Shown here: piece by piece, positions 17,097 through 24,970 of the stretch
How positions within the stretch are numbered: the first letter of the stretch is position 1
How the letters are laid out: every line of letters begins with the position of its first letter
Source of the DNA: Lachnospiraceae bacterium
GTDB lineage: Bacteria; Bacillota; Clostridia; Lachnospirales; Lachnospiraceae
Direction of reading: 5' to 3'
DNA: 64,000 bases
Assembly (NCBI GenBank): GCA_910574885.1
Contig: CAJTDD010000023.1
Span: 1 to 64,000, forward strand
Notes under the pieces: generated by a model
The model's input: the letters and a program-made list of their open reading frames with translations, nothing else
What the model was told of the DNA's origin: nothing
Database searches by the model: none
Made by a program: the position numbers and the translations under genes

Positions 17097-18596
17097 ATGC
17101 GATATCTGGTGAATGGCGCTCAGATGAAGAGGGCGGATCAGTATACCATCCGGGAGGTGGGAATCCCCTCCTTAGAGTTGATGGAAAGGGCGGCGGTTTC
17201 CTGTGTGAAGGTGATGGAGGAAGAAGGGCTTGACTTGTCAAGAGCCTGTATCGTCTGCGGCTCCGGAAATAACGGAGGGGACGGGTTCGCCATAGCGCGG
17301 CTTCTTTGGCAGAAAGGATACGCCCCGCTTGTATGCTTTGTCGGTAACGCTTCCCATTGTACGGAGGAGACGAAGCGTCAGATGGAGCGGCTCTTGGAAA
17401 TCGGCGGCGAGATATGCAACGAATTTAAGGATGGTGAATATAGTATCATCATAGATGCTGTTTTCGGCGTAGGGCTTAGCAGGAAAGTCGAAGGAAAATA
17501 TTTTGACATTCTGGAGAAGATGAACCGGGCGGGCGGCGTGAAGTTTGCCGTCGATATGCCGTCAGGTATTTCGGCGGATACGGGAGGCGTCCTTGGGACT
17601 GCATTCCGGGCAGACCTGACGGTCACATTCCAGTTAGAAAAACTGGGGCTTGTGCTGTACCCGGGAAAAGAGTATGCGGGGAAGGTGTCGGTTACGGACA
17701 TCGGAATCCATACGGAAGGACTTTCCAAGGAATCTAGGCTTATGTATCTCTGTGAAAGCGGGGATTACAGAAAGATGCTGCCTGTGCGCAAGGCGGATTC
17801 TAATAAAGGGACCTATGGGAAACTGTTGGTGATTGCCGGAAGCAAAGGGATGTCCGGCGCAGCTTTCCTGAATGCAAAGGCGGCTTATCTCTCAGGCGCG
17901 GGACTGGTGCGGATCTATACGCCAGAGGAGAACCGGGTTATCTTGCAGCAGCTTCTTCCCGAGGCGGTTATTTCTACTTATACGGAGTACCGAAAGGAGG
18001 AACTGAAAGGGCTGCTTTCCTGGGCGGATGCAATCTGTATCGGTTCGGGAATCGGGACAAAAGAGACGGCGTGCAAGCTGTTAGAGACGACGCTTCAGAA
18101 GGCGGAGGTTCCTTGTCTGGTAGATGCGGACGGATTGAACCTGTTAGCGGGGCATTGGGAAGAGATGGAGTATTCAAAGGATGTGAAAACCCTTGTGCTG
18201 ACGCCCCATATGAAAGAAATGTCACGTTTGGTTCGCAGAAGCGTGGGAGAATTGAAGGAAGGCCGTATGGGTATTCTGGGAGAATTCGTTGAAAGCCAAA
18301 ACTGCACCTGCGTCCTCAAGGATTCCCGTACTGTGGTCGCCTCTCCCACAGGGGGAATGTATGTCAACCGTTCTGGAAATGCTTCGATGGCGAAGGCTGG
18401 TTCCGGCGATGTACTGGCAGGTATCATAGCCGGGCTTCTGGCACAGGGCATGGACGGCCACAGGGCGTCTGTGCTTGGCGTATATCTCCACGGCAGGTCG
18501 GGGGATTATGCGCAGGCTGCGAAAGGAAGTTATAGCGTAATGGCTCAAGATCTGCTATTATATTTGAGTGAGGCATTTAAGGAGTTAGAGTTTTGA
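17097..18596 (+). CDS. nnr: Bifunctional NAD(P)H-hydrate epimerase / ADP-dependent NAD(P)H-hydrate dehydratase
   Basis: The protein repairs damaged NADH and NADPH: the N-terminal YjeF domain epimerises R/S NAD(P)HX and the C-terminal kinase-like domain dehydrates it using ADP. Of 499 residues, about 1-215 carry the epimerase with GSGNNGGDG at 55-63. About 225-499 carry the dehydratase with NKGTYGKLLVIAGSKGMSGA and, near the end, the phosphate-binding SMAKAGSGDVLAGIIAGLLA. The ATG at 17097 follows AAGGAGG. Adjacent rex and alr make this a housekeeping cluster; nearness to rex fits redox-cofactor upkeep, though no functional link is proven. Confidence 0.95.
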   Translation: MRYLVNGAQMKRADQYTIREVGIPSLELMERAAVSCVKVMEEEGLDLSRACIVCGSGNNGGDGFAIARLLWQKGYAPLVCFVGNASHCTEETKRQMERLLEIGGEICNEFKDGEYSIIIDAVFGVGLSRKVEGKYFDILEKMNRAGGVKFAVDMPSGISADTGGVLGTAFRADLTVTFQLEKLGLVLYPGKEYAGKVSVTDIGIHTEGLSKESRLMYLCESGDYRKMLPVRKADSNKGTYGKLLVIAGSKGMSGAAFLNAKAAYLSGAGLVRIYTPEENRVILQQLLPEAVISTYTEYRKEELKGLLSWADAICIGSGIGTKETACKLLETTLQKAEVPCLVDADGLNLLAGHWEEMEYSKDVKTLVLTPHMKEMSRLVRRSVGELKEGRMGILGEFVESQNCTCVLKDSRTVVASPTGGMYVNRSGNASMAKAGSGDVLAGIIAGLLAQGMDGHRASVLGVYLHGRSGDYAQAAKGSYSVMAQDLLLYLSEAFKELEF

Positions 18597-18663
18597 GTAA
18601 GGCATATGTGCATTTGCGAAACTGTAAGTCGGAATCAGGCATTTGGGGAACAGGAGGCAGAAA

Positions 18664-19830
18664 ATGAAGAATTATAGCAGAGTTTGTGCAAGGATAGACC
18701 TTGATGCGATAGAATATAACATGGAGATGATGCGGCAGAATCTGGACGAAGGTGTGAAGATCCTATCCGTAATTAAATCAGACGGATACGGTCATGGCGC
18801 CTTACAGGTGGCAAAATTTCTCTCTGATAAGGAGTATATCTGGGGGTATGCGGTGGCGGCCCTGGACGAAGGGATGATTCTTAGAAGAGGCGGGATTGAG
18901 AAGCCGATCCTGGTGATGGGTTGTATTTTCCCGGAGCAGTGGGAGGAAATGCTTGCCAGCGAGATACACATGACAATCTACGACAGCGATACGGCAAGGC
19001 GGGTGTCTGACTTTGCCGTGAACATGGGGAAGAAGGCTTTCATCCATCTGAAAATTGATACGGGCATGTCAAGGCTCGGCTTTCCGGCAAAGGAGGAGAG
19101 CATCGGCAGGATTGAGGAAATCAGCCGGATGCCGAATCTGATCATCGAGGGTATGTATACCCATTTCGCAAGGGCGGATGAGACGGATAAGTCGGATGCC
19201 AGAAGGCAGCTTAGGGAATTTCTGTGGATGAAGGAGCAGCTTTCCCGCCTTGGAGTCACGGCTTCTTATTACCACTGTGCCAACAGCGCAGGCATTATCG
19301 ACCTGCGGGAGGCGGATATGGATATGGTGCGGGCAGGAATCGCTACTTATGGGCTGTATCCTTCGGACGAGGTGAGAAAGGAGCTGGTTCCCCTGCGTCC
19401 GGCCATGGAGCTTGTAAGCCATGTGGTCCATGTGAAATGGGTGGACGCGGGAACGCCTGTGAGTTACGGCGGTACGTTTGTCACGGCAAAGAGGACCAGG
19501 ATTGCAACGATTCCTGTGGGCTATGGAGACGGGTATCCCCGAAGCCTGTCCAACAAGGGATATGTCCTGATACATGGGAAGAAGGCGCCCATTCTTGGCC
19601 GTGTCTGCATGGATCAGTTCATGGTTGACGTAACGGAAATCGAAGGGGTGGAGTTCGGCGATCTGGTGACGCTGGTGGGGCGAAACGGCGAGGCTTTCGT
19701 CACGGTGGAACTTCTGAGCGAACTGGCCGGGAAACTGCGGTATGAGTTTATCTGTAATTTCGGCAAGCGGGTTCCCCGGGAGTTTTTGCGTCACGGGAAA
19801 GTGGTAGAGCAGATGGATTATTTTGCATAA
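18664..19830 (+). CDS. alr: Alanine racemase
   Basis: Alr interconverts L- and D-alanine with PLP, supplying D-Ala for peptidoglycan. The 388-residue protein carries the PLP lysine in the signature [11 protein letters not shown] (K38) and the fold-III barrel segment [11 protein letters not shown]. Catalytic tyrosine lies in the VSYGGTFVT region, and [12 protein letters not shown] in the C-terminal beta domain. The start at 18664 follows AGGAGG. In Bacillus and many Clostridia alr precedes the MazEF pair; here only the toxin follows. Confidence 0.96.
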   Translation: MKNYSRVCARIDLDAIEYNMEMMRQNLDEGVKILSVIKSDGYGHGALQVAKFLSDKEYIWGYAVAALDEGMILRRGGIEKPILVMGCIFPEQWEEMLASEIHMTIYDSDTARRVSDFAVNMGKKAFIHLKIDTGMSRLGFPAKEESIGRIEEISRMPNLIIEGMYTHFARADETDKSDARRQLREFLWMKEQLSRLGVTASYYHCANSAGIIDLREADMDMVRAGIATYGLYPSDEVRKELVPLRPAMELVSHVVHVKWVDAGTPVSYGGTFVTAKRTRIATIPVGYGDGYPRSLSNKGYVLIHGKKAPILGRVCMDQFMVDVTEIEGVEFGDLVTLVGRNGEAFVTVELLSELAGKLRYEFICNFGKRVPREFLRHGKVVEQMDYFA

Positions 19831-19868
19831 AAGATAGAATACTTCCGATAAAAGATGGAAATACTCAT

Positions 19869-19889
19869 CCTATACCCAAGGGGCATAGG
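19869..19889 (+). other. Hairpin between alr and mazF
   Basis: CCTATACCC pairs with GGGGCATAGG around a short AA/AAG loop with one mismatch. No T-run follows. The stretch TATACCCAAGGGGCAT (19871-19886) shares 15 of 16 bases with the left border of the element inside the carboxypeptidase gene (31314-31329). Confidence 0.45.
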
Positions 19890-19934
19890 GATTGGCTTAC
19901 GGGTATATCTTTAAGAAATCGGAGTGTGGAAATT

Positions 19935-20282
19935 GTGCAGGTAAGACGTGGAGATATCTATTATGCAGATTTAAGTCCTGTGGTGGGTTCAGAACAGGGC
20001 GGGGTAAGACCAGTGTTAATCATACAGAATGACGTGGGCAACAGGCATAGCCCGACCGTCATCTGCGCCGCGATTACGTCGCGGATGAATAAGGCGAAGC
20101 TGCCGACCCATGTGGAGATTGACGCGAGGCGTTATCAGATTGTCAAGAATTCCGTGGTGCTTTTAGAGCAGGTGCGTACCATTGACAAGCAGCGGCTCCG
20201 GGACTTGGTCTGCCACCTGGATAAGGAAATCATGAACAGAGTTGATGAAGCTCTGAAAGTCAGTTTTGAGCTTCATACATAA
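19935..20282 (+). CDS. mazF: MazF/NdoA-type endoribonuclease toxin
   Basis: MazF cuts mRNA at short specific sites. The 115-residue protein closely follows the Bacillus NdoA pattern: [20 protein letters not shown] at the N-terminus with the catalytic Arg region, then RPVLIIQND and [19 protein letters not shown]. It keeps the TID/LRD helical end. GTG 19935 lies ten bases after GGAG; GTG 19926 is also in frame but only one base from that site. The 104-base gap after alr is too short to hold the usual MazE antitoxin and I find none in any frame. Confidence 0.93.
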   Translation: MQVRRGDIYYADLSPVVGSEQGGVRPVLIIQNDVGNRHSPTVICAAITSRMNKAKLPTHVEIDARRYQIVKNSVVLLEQVRTIDKQRLRDLVCHLDKEIMNRVDEALKVSFELHT

Positions 20283-20320
20283 GTCGCTCAAAAATAGTAA
20301 AGGAGTAAGGAACATCGGAT

Positions 20321-21115
20321 ATGGAAGAGGGCAGTTTGTTCCAACGGATGAAGCATCTGTTAAAAGGCGAGGATGAGCTTAACGAGGGAGCGCAGAAGGA
20401 AGCGGCCGGGCTCATTCACAATATCATCCGTTATTTGGATAAAGATGCGAAGGACATCATGACGCACCGGAAGCATATTGTGACGATTGACGGCGATGAG
20501 CTTCTGGAGGATGGGTTAAAGTTCATGCTGGAAGAAAATTTTTCCAGATTCCCTATTTGCAGGGGGGAGATTGATGAGATTATCGGAATCATACATTTGC
20601 GGGAGGCCATGTCTTGTTATCTGGATGAAAGCCTCCGTAAGGTTCCGTTAAAGGACCTGACGGGCTACATAAGGTCTGCGGCTTTTATCCCGGAGACTAA
20701 GAGTATTGACACGCTGTTCAAGGAAATGCAGGCGGACCAGAACCACATCCGTATCGTGCTGGATGAGTATGGGCAGACCGCAGGGCTTGTGACCATGGAG
20801 GATATTTTGGAGGAAATCGTGGGAAATATCCTTGACGAGCATGACGAGGAGGACGAGCGTATCCGAAGGCTTCAGAACGGGAATTTTCTGGTGAACGGGA
20901 TGGTGGATCTGGAAGATTTGGAGGATATTCTTCCCATTGTGTTCGAGAAGGATGAGTTCGAGACGCTGAACGGTTTTTTGATTCAGCAGCTTGACCGGAT
21001 TCCGGGCGAGGACGAGCAGTGTGTGGTTGATTATGAAGGATATCGTTTTACGGTTCTTTTGGTGGATAATAATACAATCCAGAGGGTTAGGATTGAAAAA
21101 CGGTGGGAAGAGTGA
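20321..21115 (+). CDS. CBS-pair / CorC-HlyC domain protein
   Basis: The 264-residue protein has two CBS domains (about 50-185). The first includes [15 protein letters not shown] and the second [16 protein letters not shown] with [21 protein letters not shown] CorC/HlyC transporter-associated domain follows at about 190-262 ([17 protein letters not shown], then [14 protein letters not shown]). The DUF21 membrane domain of full-length Mg/Co efflux proteins is absent and no membrane segment is visible, so it is the short CorC-like soluble form. A role in magnesium handling is inferred from family only. The ATG at 20321 follows AAGGAG. yebC starts 37 bases later. Confidence 0.85.
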   Translation: MEEGSLFQRMKHLLKGEDELNEGAQKEAAGLIHNIIRYLDKDAKDIMTHRKHIVTIDGDELLEDGLKFMLEENFSRFPICRGEIDEIIGIIHLREAMSCYLDESLRKVPLKDLTGYIRSAAFIPETKSIDTLFKEMQADQNHIRIVLDEYGQTAGLVTMEDILEEIVGNILDEHDEEDERIRRLQNGNFLVNGMVDLEDLEDILPIVFEKDEFETLNGFLIQQLDRIPGEDEQCVVDYEGYRFTVLLVDNNTIQRVRIEKRWEE

Positions 21116-21152
21116 TAGAATAGTTTACATTACGAAGAGAGAGGTAGAGAAT

Positions 21153-21884
21153 ATGTCTGGACATTCAAAATTTGCGAATATTAAACATAAGAAGGAGAAG
21201 AATGACGCCGCTAAGGGGAAGATTTTCACGAAGATTGGGAAGGAACTTGCCGTTGCGGTGAAAGAGGGCGGAAGCGCAGATCCGGCGAACAATAGCCGCC
21301 TTAGGGATGTGATTGCAAAGGCGAAGGCGAATAATATGCCCAACGATACCATTGACCGCAATATTAAGCGGGCGGACAGTGATGCCAATGCTGCGAATTA
21401 TGAGCATATTACATATGAGGGGTACGGGCCTAACGGGACGGCGATTATTGTGGAGACGCTGACGGATAATAAGAACCGTACTGCTTCTAACGTGAAGAAT
21501 GCGTTCACCAAGGGAAACGGCAATGTGGGGACGCCGGGGTGTGTTTCTTTTATGTTCGACAAGAAGGGGCAGATCGTGGTGGACAAGGAAGAGTATGAGG
21601 GCGACTCGGATGAATTGATGATGATGGCGCTGGATGCGGGTGCGGAGGATTTCGTGGAGGAAGAGGATAGTTTCGAGATCCTGACTGCTCCGGATGATTT
21701 CAGCGCTGTCCGGGTGGCGCTTGAGGAGGCGGGAATCAAGATGGCGGCAGCAGAGGTCACGATGATTCCGCAGACTTATGTGGAACTGACGGATGAGAAG
21801 GATATTGCGGGGATTCAGAAGACGCTGGATATGCTGGATGATGATGATGATGTGCAGGATGTGTATCATAATTGGGACGAATAA
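21153..21884 (+). CDS. YebC/PmpR-family protein
   Basis: The 243-residue protein starts [20 protein letters not shown], the signature N-terminus of the YebC/TACO1 family. It contains [26 protein letters not shown] and the acidic C-terminal domain ([28 protein letters not shown]). Members have been described as DNA-binding regulators and more recently as ribosome-associated factors helping translation through proline stretches. The precise role here is unknown. The ATG at 21153 is supported by GAGAGGTAG upstream and by the conserved N-terminal sequence. Confidence 0.95.
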   Translation: MSGHSKFANIKHKKEKNDAAKGKIFTKIGKELAVAVKEGGSADPANNSRLRDVIAKAKANNMPNDTIDRNIKRADSDANAANYEHITYEGYGPNGTAIIVETLTDNKNRTASNVKNAFTKGNGNVGTPGCVSFMFDKKGQIVVDKEEYEGDSDELMMMALDAGAEDFVEEEDSFEILTAPDDFSAVRVALEEAGIKMAAAEVTMIPQTYVELTDEKDIAGIQKTLDMLDDDDDVQDVYHNWDE

Positions 21885-22016
21885 GGTCGCTGTGCAGGGA
21901 TTAATTCATGGCGGCGGACGGCAGTTCGGGGCTGCTGGCGAAAGTGTGACCTGTGTGACTTTTTGTATGGGTAGGTTTTTGGTGTGAAGAATGGGGTAGA
22001 TACTGGAGGGGATTGT

Positions 22017-22781
22017 ATGGAAGAGACTAGGAAGAGGCTCGAGGAGTTCTTTGATGAGATGCTTAGGAATATGAAGTATTTTAAGAAGAAGTCTTATGAG
22101 CAGATTTTTAAGGATACTTATGAGAAGTACCGGGAGTTGGTGATGGGGCTGCCGGGCTTGTGTGAAGGAGAAGAGGGAGATGGGGCGGTTGAGGAACTGG
22201 CTTCGGTGATTCCGCTGTATGCCAGGAGGAAGTTCCTCGACGTGCCGAAAAGGAAGAAGGAGCCGGCGGGGATTGATTATAATATGGCGATGGCGGTGTA
22301 TGTGGTGCCGATGCTGGTGTATCAGCATGACCCTGTGAACGAGCGGATTGCCGAACGGATGGTAGAGATCTGGAATGAGGCGCAGGTGACGGGGCTTAGA
22401 TTGCAGAAGTCGGATTATGAGCAGATTGCCGGAGGATTCCGGAAGGGGATGTGTTTTATTACGACGGCTGTGTGCGAATGCCAGGGGAAGCCGGATGACT
22501 GTCAGGAGCTTACCGTGCTCAGGGAATACCGGGACGGATATCTGCTGGGGACAGACGAGGGGCGTGCTATGGTGGAGGAATACTATGAGATTGCGCCGGT
22601 CCTGGTGCTTTCCATTGGGATGCAGCGGGAGCCTGAGAAGATCTATGAAGAGATTTATCGGGATTATCTGCGTCCGTGTGTGGAATATGCCAAGAATGCG
22701 GAAAATGAAAAGTGTAGGGAGTTGTATGCGGATATGGTGGGCAGCCTGAGGGAGAGGTTTGCGCCGTCGCATTTGAACTAG
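22017..22781 (+). CDS. CFI-box protein of unknown function
   Basis: The 254-residue protein is mostly helical and acidic, with no signal peptide or membrane segment. The recognisable feature is CFITTAVCECQGKPDDC near 145-161, the cysteine-containing CFI box, followed by ELTVLREYRDGYLLGTDEGR and EEYYEIAPVL. In many proteins this box is a C-terminal tail; here about 95 residues follow it. The first 130 residues include a conserved-looking stretch KKEPAGIDYNMAMAVYVVPMLVYQ. ATG 22017 follows GGAGGGG. The box may bind metal or be lipid-modified, but I would not assign a function. Confidence 0.7.
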   Translation: MEETRKRLEEFFDEMLRNMKYFKKKSYEQIFKDTYEKYRELVMGLPGLCEGEEGDGAVEELASVIPLYARRKFLDVPKRKKEPAGIDYNMAMAVYVVPMLVYQHDPVNERIAERMVEIWNEAQVTGLRLQKSDYEQIAGGFRKGMCFITTAVCECQGKPDDCQELTVLREYRDGYLLGTDEGRAMVEEYYEIAPVLVLSIGMQREPEKIYEEIYRDYLRPCVEYAKNAENEKCRELYADMVGSLRERFAPSHLN

Positions 22782-22806
22782 AAGGATAAAGGAGAGATAG
22801 GGCATT

Positions 22807-24087
22807 ATGAGTGATTATAAGACAGAAACCAAATGTATCCAGTCGGGATATACGCCGGGGAACGGGGAACCGAGGGTGGTGCCCATTTGCCAGAGCACGA
22901 CTTTTAAATATGGCTCTAGCGAGCAGATGGGGCGTCTGTTTGATTTGGAAGAATCGGGGTATTTCTATACGCGGCTCCAGAATCCTACCAATGACGCTGT
23001 GGCGGCGAAGATTTGCGATTTGGAGGGCGGCGTGGCGGCAATGCTGACTTCTTCCGGGCAGGCGGCGAATTTTTATGCGGTGATGAATATTGCGGAAAAG
23101 GGCGACCATGTGGTCTGTGCGTCTGCCGTTTATGGGGGTACTTATAACCTGTACGCCCATACAATCCGGAAGATGGGCGTGGAGGCGACGTTTGTAGACC
23201 CGGACTGTACGGAGGAGGAGCTTCACGGGGCTTTCCGGGAGAATACCAAGGCTGTGTTCGGGGAGAGTATTGCCAATCCGGCGCTGGTGGTACTGGATTT
23301 TGAGAAGTTCGCAAAGGCGGCGCACGCCCATGGCGTTCCGTTCATTGTGGACAATACGTTTGCTACGCCTGTGAATTGCCGGCCATTTGAGTGGGGGGCG
23401 GATATTGTGACCCATTCTACGACGAAATACATGGACGGCCATGCAACTTGTGTAGGGGGCGCGATTGTGGACAGCGGTAATTTTGACTGGGAGGCTTATA
23501 AAGAGAAGTTCCCGGGGCTTACGACGCCGGATGAGACGTACCATGGGATTGTGTATACGGAGCGGTTCGGGAAAGGTGCTTATATTACCAAGGCGACGGC
23601 TCAGCTTATGCGGGATTTGGGGTCTATCCAGTCTCCCCAGAATGCATTTTTGCTAAATATGGGGCTTGAGACGCTGCATCTGCGCATGGAACGGCACTGT
23701 GAAAATGCAAAGAGGGCGGCGGAATTTTTGAAGAAGCATGAGAAGGTAGCTTGGGTGAACTGTCCGTCGCTGCCGGGGGATCAGTATTATGAGCTTGCGA
23801 TGAAGTATATGCCGAAAGGGACCTGCGGGGTGATTACCTTTGGGCTGAAAGGCGGAAGAGAAGCGGCTGTCCGGATGATGGACAGCTTGAAGATGATTGC
23901 CATCGTGACCCATGTTGCGGATGCGAGAAGCTGTGTACTCCATCCTGCAAGCCATACCCACAGACAGATGAATGATGAGGAGTTAATGGAGGCGGGGGTA
24001 CAGCCGGATTTGATCCGATTCAGTGTGGGGATAGAGCACATTGATGATATCATAGCGGATATTACACAGGCATTGGAACAAGTATAG
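22807..24087 (+). CDS. metY: O-acetylhomoserine aminocarboxypropyltransferase (sulfhydrylase)
   Basis: MetY uses PLP to make homocysteine or methionine from O-acetylhomoserine plus sulfide or methanethiol. The 426 residues are typical. The PLP lysine is K207 in THSTTKYMDGH. Other landmarks are YTRLQNPTNDAVAAKICDLEGG (PLP-phosphate region), SSGQAANF, VDNTFATPVNCRPFEWGAD, and the C-terminal HPASHTHRQMNDEE with FSVGIEHIDDIIADI. No SAM riboswitch is possible in the 25-base gap from the previous gene, so it is probably co-transcribed with the CFI-box gene. Confidence 0.94.
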   Translation: MSDYKTETKCIQSGYTPGNGEPRVVPICQSTTFKYGSSEQMGRLFDLEESGYFYTRLQNPTNDAVAAKICDLEGGVAAMLTSSGQAANFYAVMNIAEKGDHVVCASAVYGGTYNLYAHTIRKMGVEATFVDPDCTEEELHGAFRENTKAVFGESIANPALVVLDFEKFAKAAHAHGVPFIVDNTFATPVNCRPFEWGADIVTHSTTKYMDGHATCVGGAIVDSGNFDWEAYKEKFPGLTTPDETYHGIVYTERFGKGAYITKATAQLMRDLGSIQSPQNAFLLNMGLETLHLRMERHCENAKRAAEFLKKHEKVAWVNCPSLPGDQYYELAMKYMPKGTCGVITFGLKGGREAAVRMMDSLKMIAIVTHVADARSCVLHPASHTHRQMNDEELMEAGVQPDLIRFSVGIEHIDDIIADITQALEQV

Positions 24088-24088
24088 G

Positions 24089-24133
24089 GCATCCCGTGAT
24101 GCATGCCCCTGACGGGGCGGGTGGACTCCGTCC
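24089..24133. repeat. Three-hairpin repeat element, intergenic copy
   Basis: Three consecutive hairpins directly follow metY: GCATC/GATGC (24089-24102), GCCCC/GGGGC with loop TGAC (24105-24118), and GGAC/GTCC with loop TCC (24123-24133). Spacers are 2 and 4 bases. A second copy with the same geometry lies at 31326-31369 inside a coding sequence. In this position it may also act as a weak terminator or 3' end. The remaining bases to 24207 are A/T-rich and hold no gene. Confidence 0.8.
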
Positions 24134-24207
24134 ATTAAGGTATAAAATATGTAAAACACTTCCATACTAATGAAAGAGAGTAAATATATGTATGGAGGTG
24201 TTTTTTT

Positions 24208-24906
24208 ATGTCAGACGGTATACGTGAGGAGCAGAAGAGGGAAGAAATCAAGGAAATGGGAAGCGTGGATTTGGAAGGAAGCAGGAACCGGCATAAAATC
24301 AAACTGCTGACTGTGATTGGGGAGATTGAGGGGCATGAGGCCGTCTCCGGCAATGCGAAGGCGACCAAGTACGAGCATCTGCTCCCGCTGCTGGCCGAGG
24401 TGGAGGACAGCGATGAGATTGAAGGGCTTCTGATTCTTTTGAATACTCTGGGAGGAGACGTGGAGGCAGGGCTTTCCATCGCGGAGATGATTGCTTCTTT
24501 AAGCAAGCCTACGGTTTCTCTGGTGCTTGGCGGCAGCCATTCCATCGGCGGGCCTTTGGCCGTCTCTGCAAAATATTCTTTTATCGTGCCCAGCGGGACG
24601 ATGATTATCCATCCGGTACGTTCAAACGGGATGTTCATCGGCATAACCCAGAGCCTGCGCAACATGATTAAGACCCAGGACCGCATCACCCGGTTTCTTG
24701 CCGACCATTCCCATATGACCCAGAAACGGATTGAAGAGCTGATGCTGAACCAGAGGGAGCTGGTGAAGGATGTGGGGACGCTTCTGGAGGGCAAAGACGC
24801 GGTACGGGAAGGATTGATTGATGAAGTGGGCGGAATGAGCGACGCATTGAATAAATTGCACGAAATGATTGACGAGTACCGCGAGAAAAAGTGTGAAAAT
24901 AGGTAA
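24208..24906 (+). CDS. tepA: TepA-like ClpP-family serine protease
   Basis: The 232-residue protein is in the ClpP/crotonase superfamily, closest to translocation-enhancing protein TepA of Bacillus. Motifs include LLILLNTLGGDVEAGLSIAEMI, the nucleophile Ser112 in GGSHSIGGPLAVSA, and a catalytic-type His135 in GTMIIHPV. The acidic third residue is likely D152 or D158 in the TQDRITRFLADHS stretch. There is no signal peptide. The ATG at 24208 follows GGAGGTG. TepA was linked to secretion in Bacillus; the substrate here is unknown. ftsK follows with its own promoter. Confidence 0.88.
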   Translation: MSDGIREEQKREEIKEMGSVDLEGSRNRHKIKLLTVIGEIEGHEAVSGNAKATKYEHLLPLLAEVEDSDEIEGLLILLNTLGGDVEAGLSIAEMIASLSKPTVSLVLGGSHSIGGPLAVSAKYSFIVPSGTMIIHPVRSNGMFIGITQSLRNMIKTQDRITRFLADHSHMTQKRIEELMLNQRELVKDVGTLLEGKDAVREGLIDEVGGMSDALNKLHEMIDEYREKKCENR

Positions 24907-24934
24907 TGACAGTCCTTTTCAAAAATGATATACT
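24906..24934 (+). promoter_or_regulatory. Probable sigma-A promoter of ftsK
   Basis: ATGACA (24906-24911) and TATACT (24929-24934) are 17 bases apart. The -35 overlaps the stop codon of the TepA-like gene. The ftsK ATG is 37 bases downstream of the -10. Confidence 0.7.
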
Positions 24935-24970
24935 ATTATTGCATTATTTTGCCAGAATAAGGGGGAGAGT

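Noticed and set aside
20991..21152. Extended N-terminus for YebC
   Set aside because: It would overlap the CBS/CorC gene in another frame; the conserved [13 protein letters not shown] start fixes the ATG at 21153.
22782..22806. SAM or T-box riboswitch in front of metY
   Set aside because: The gap is only 25 bases, too short for either.
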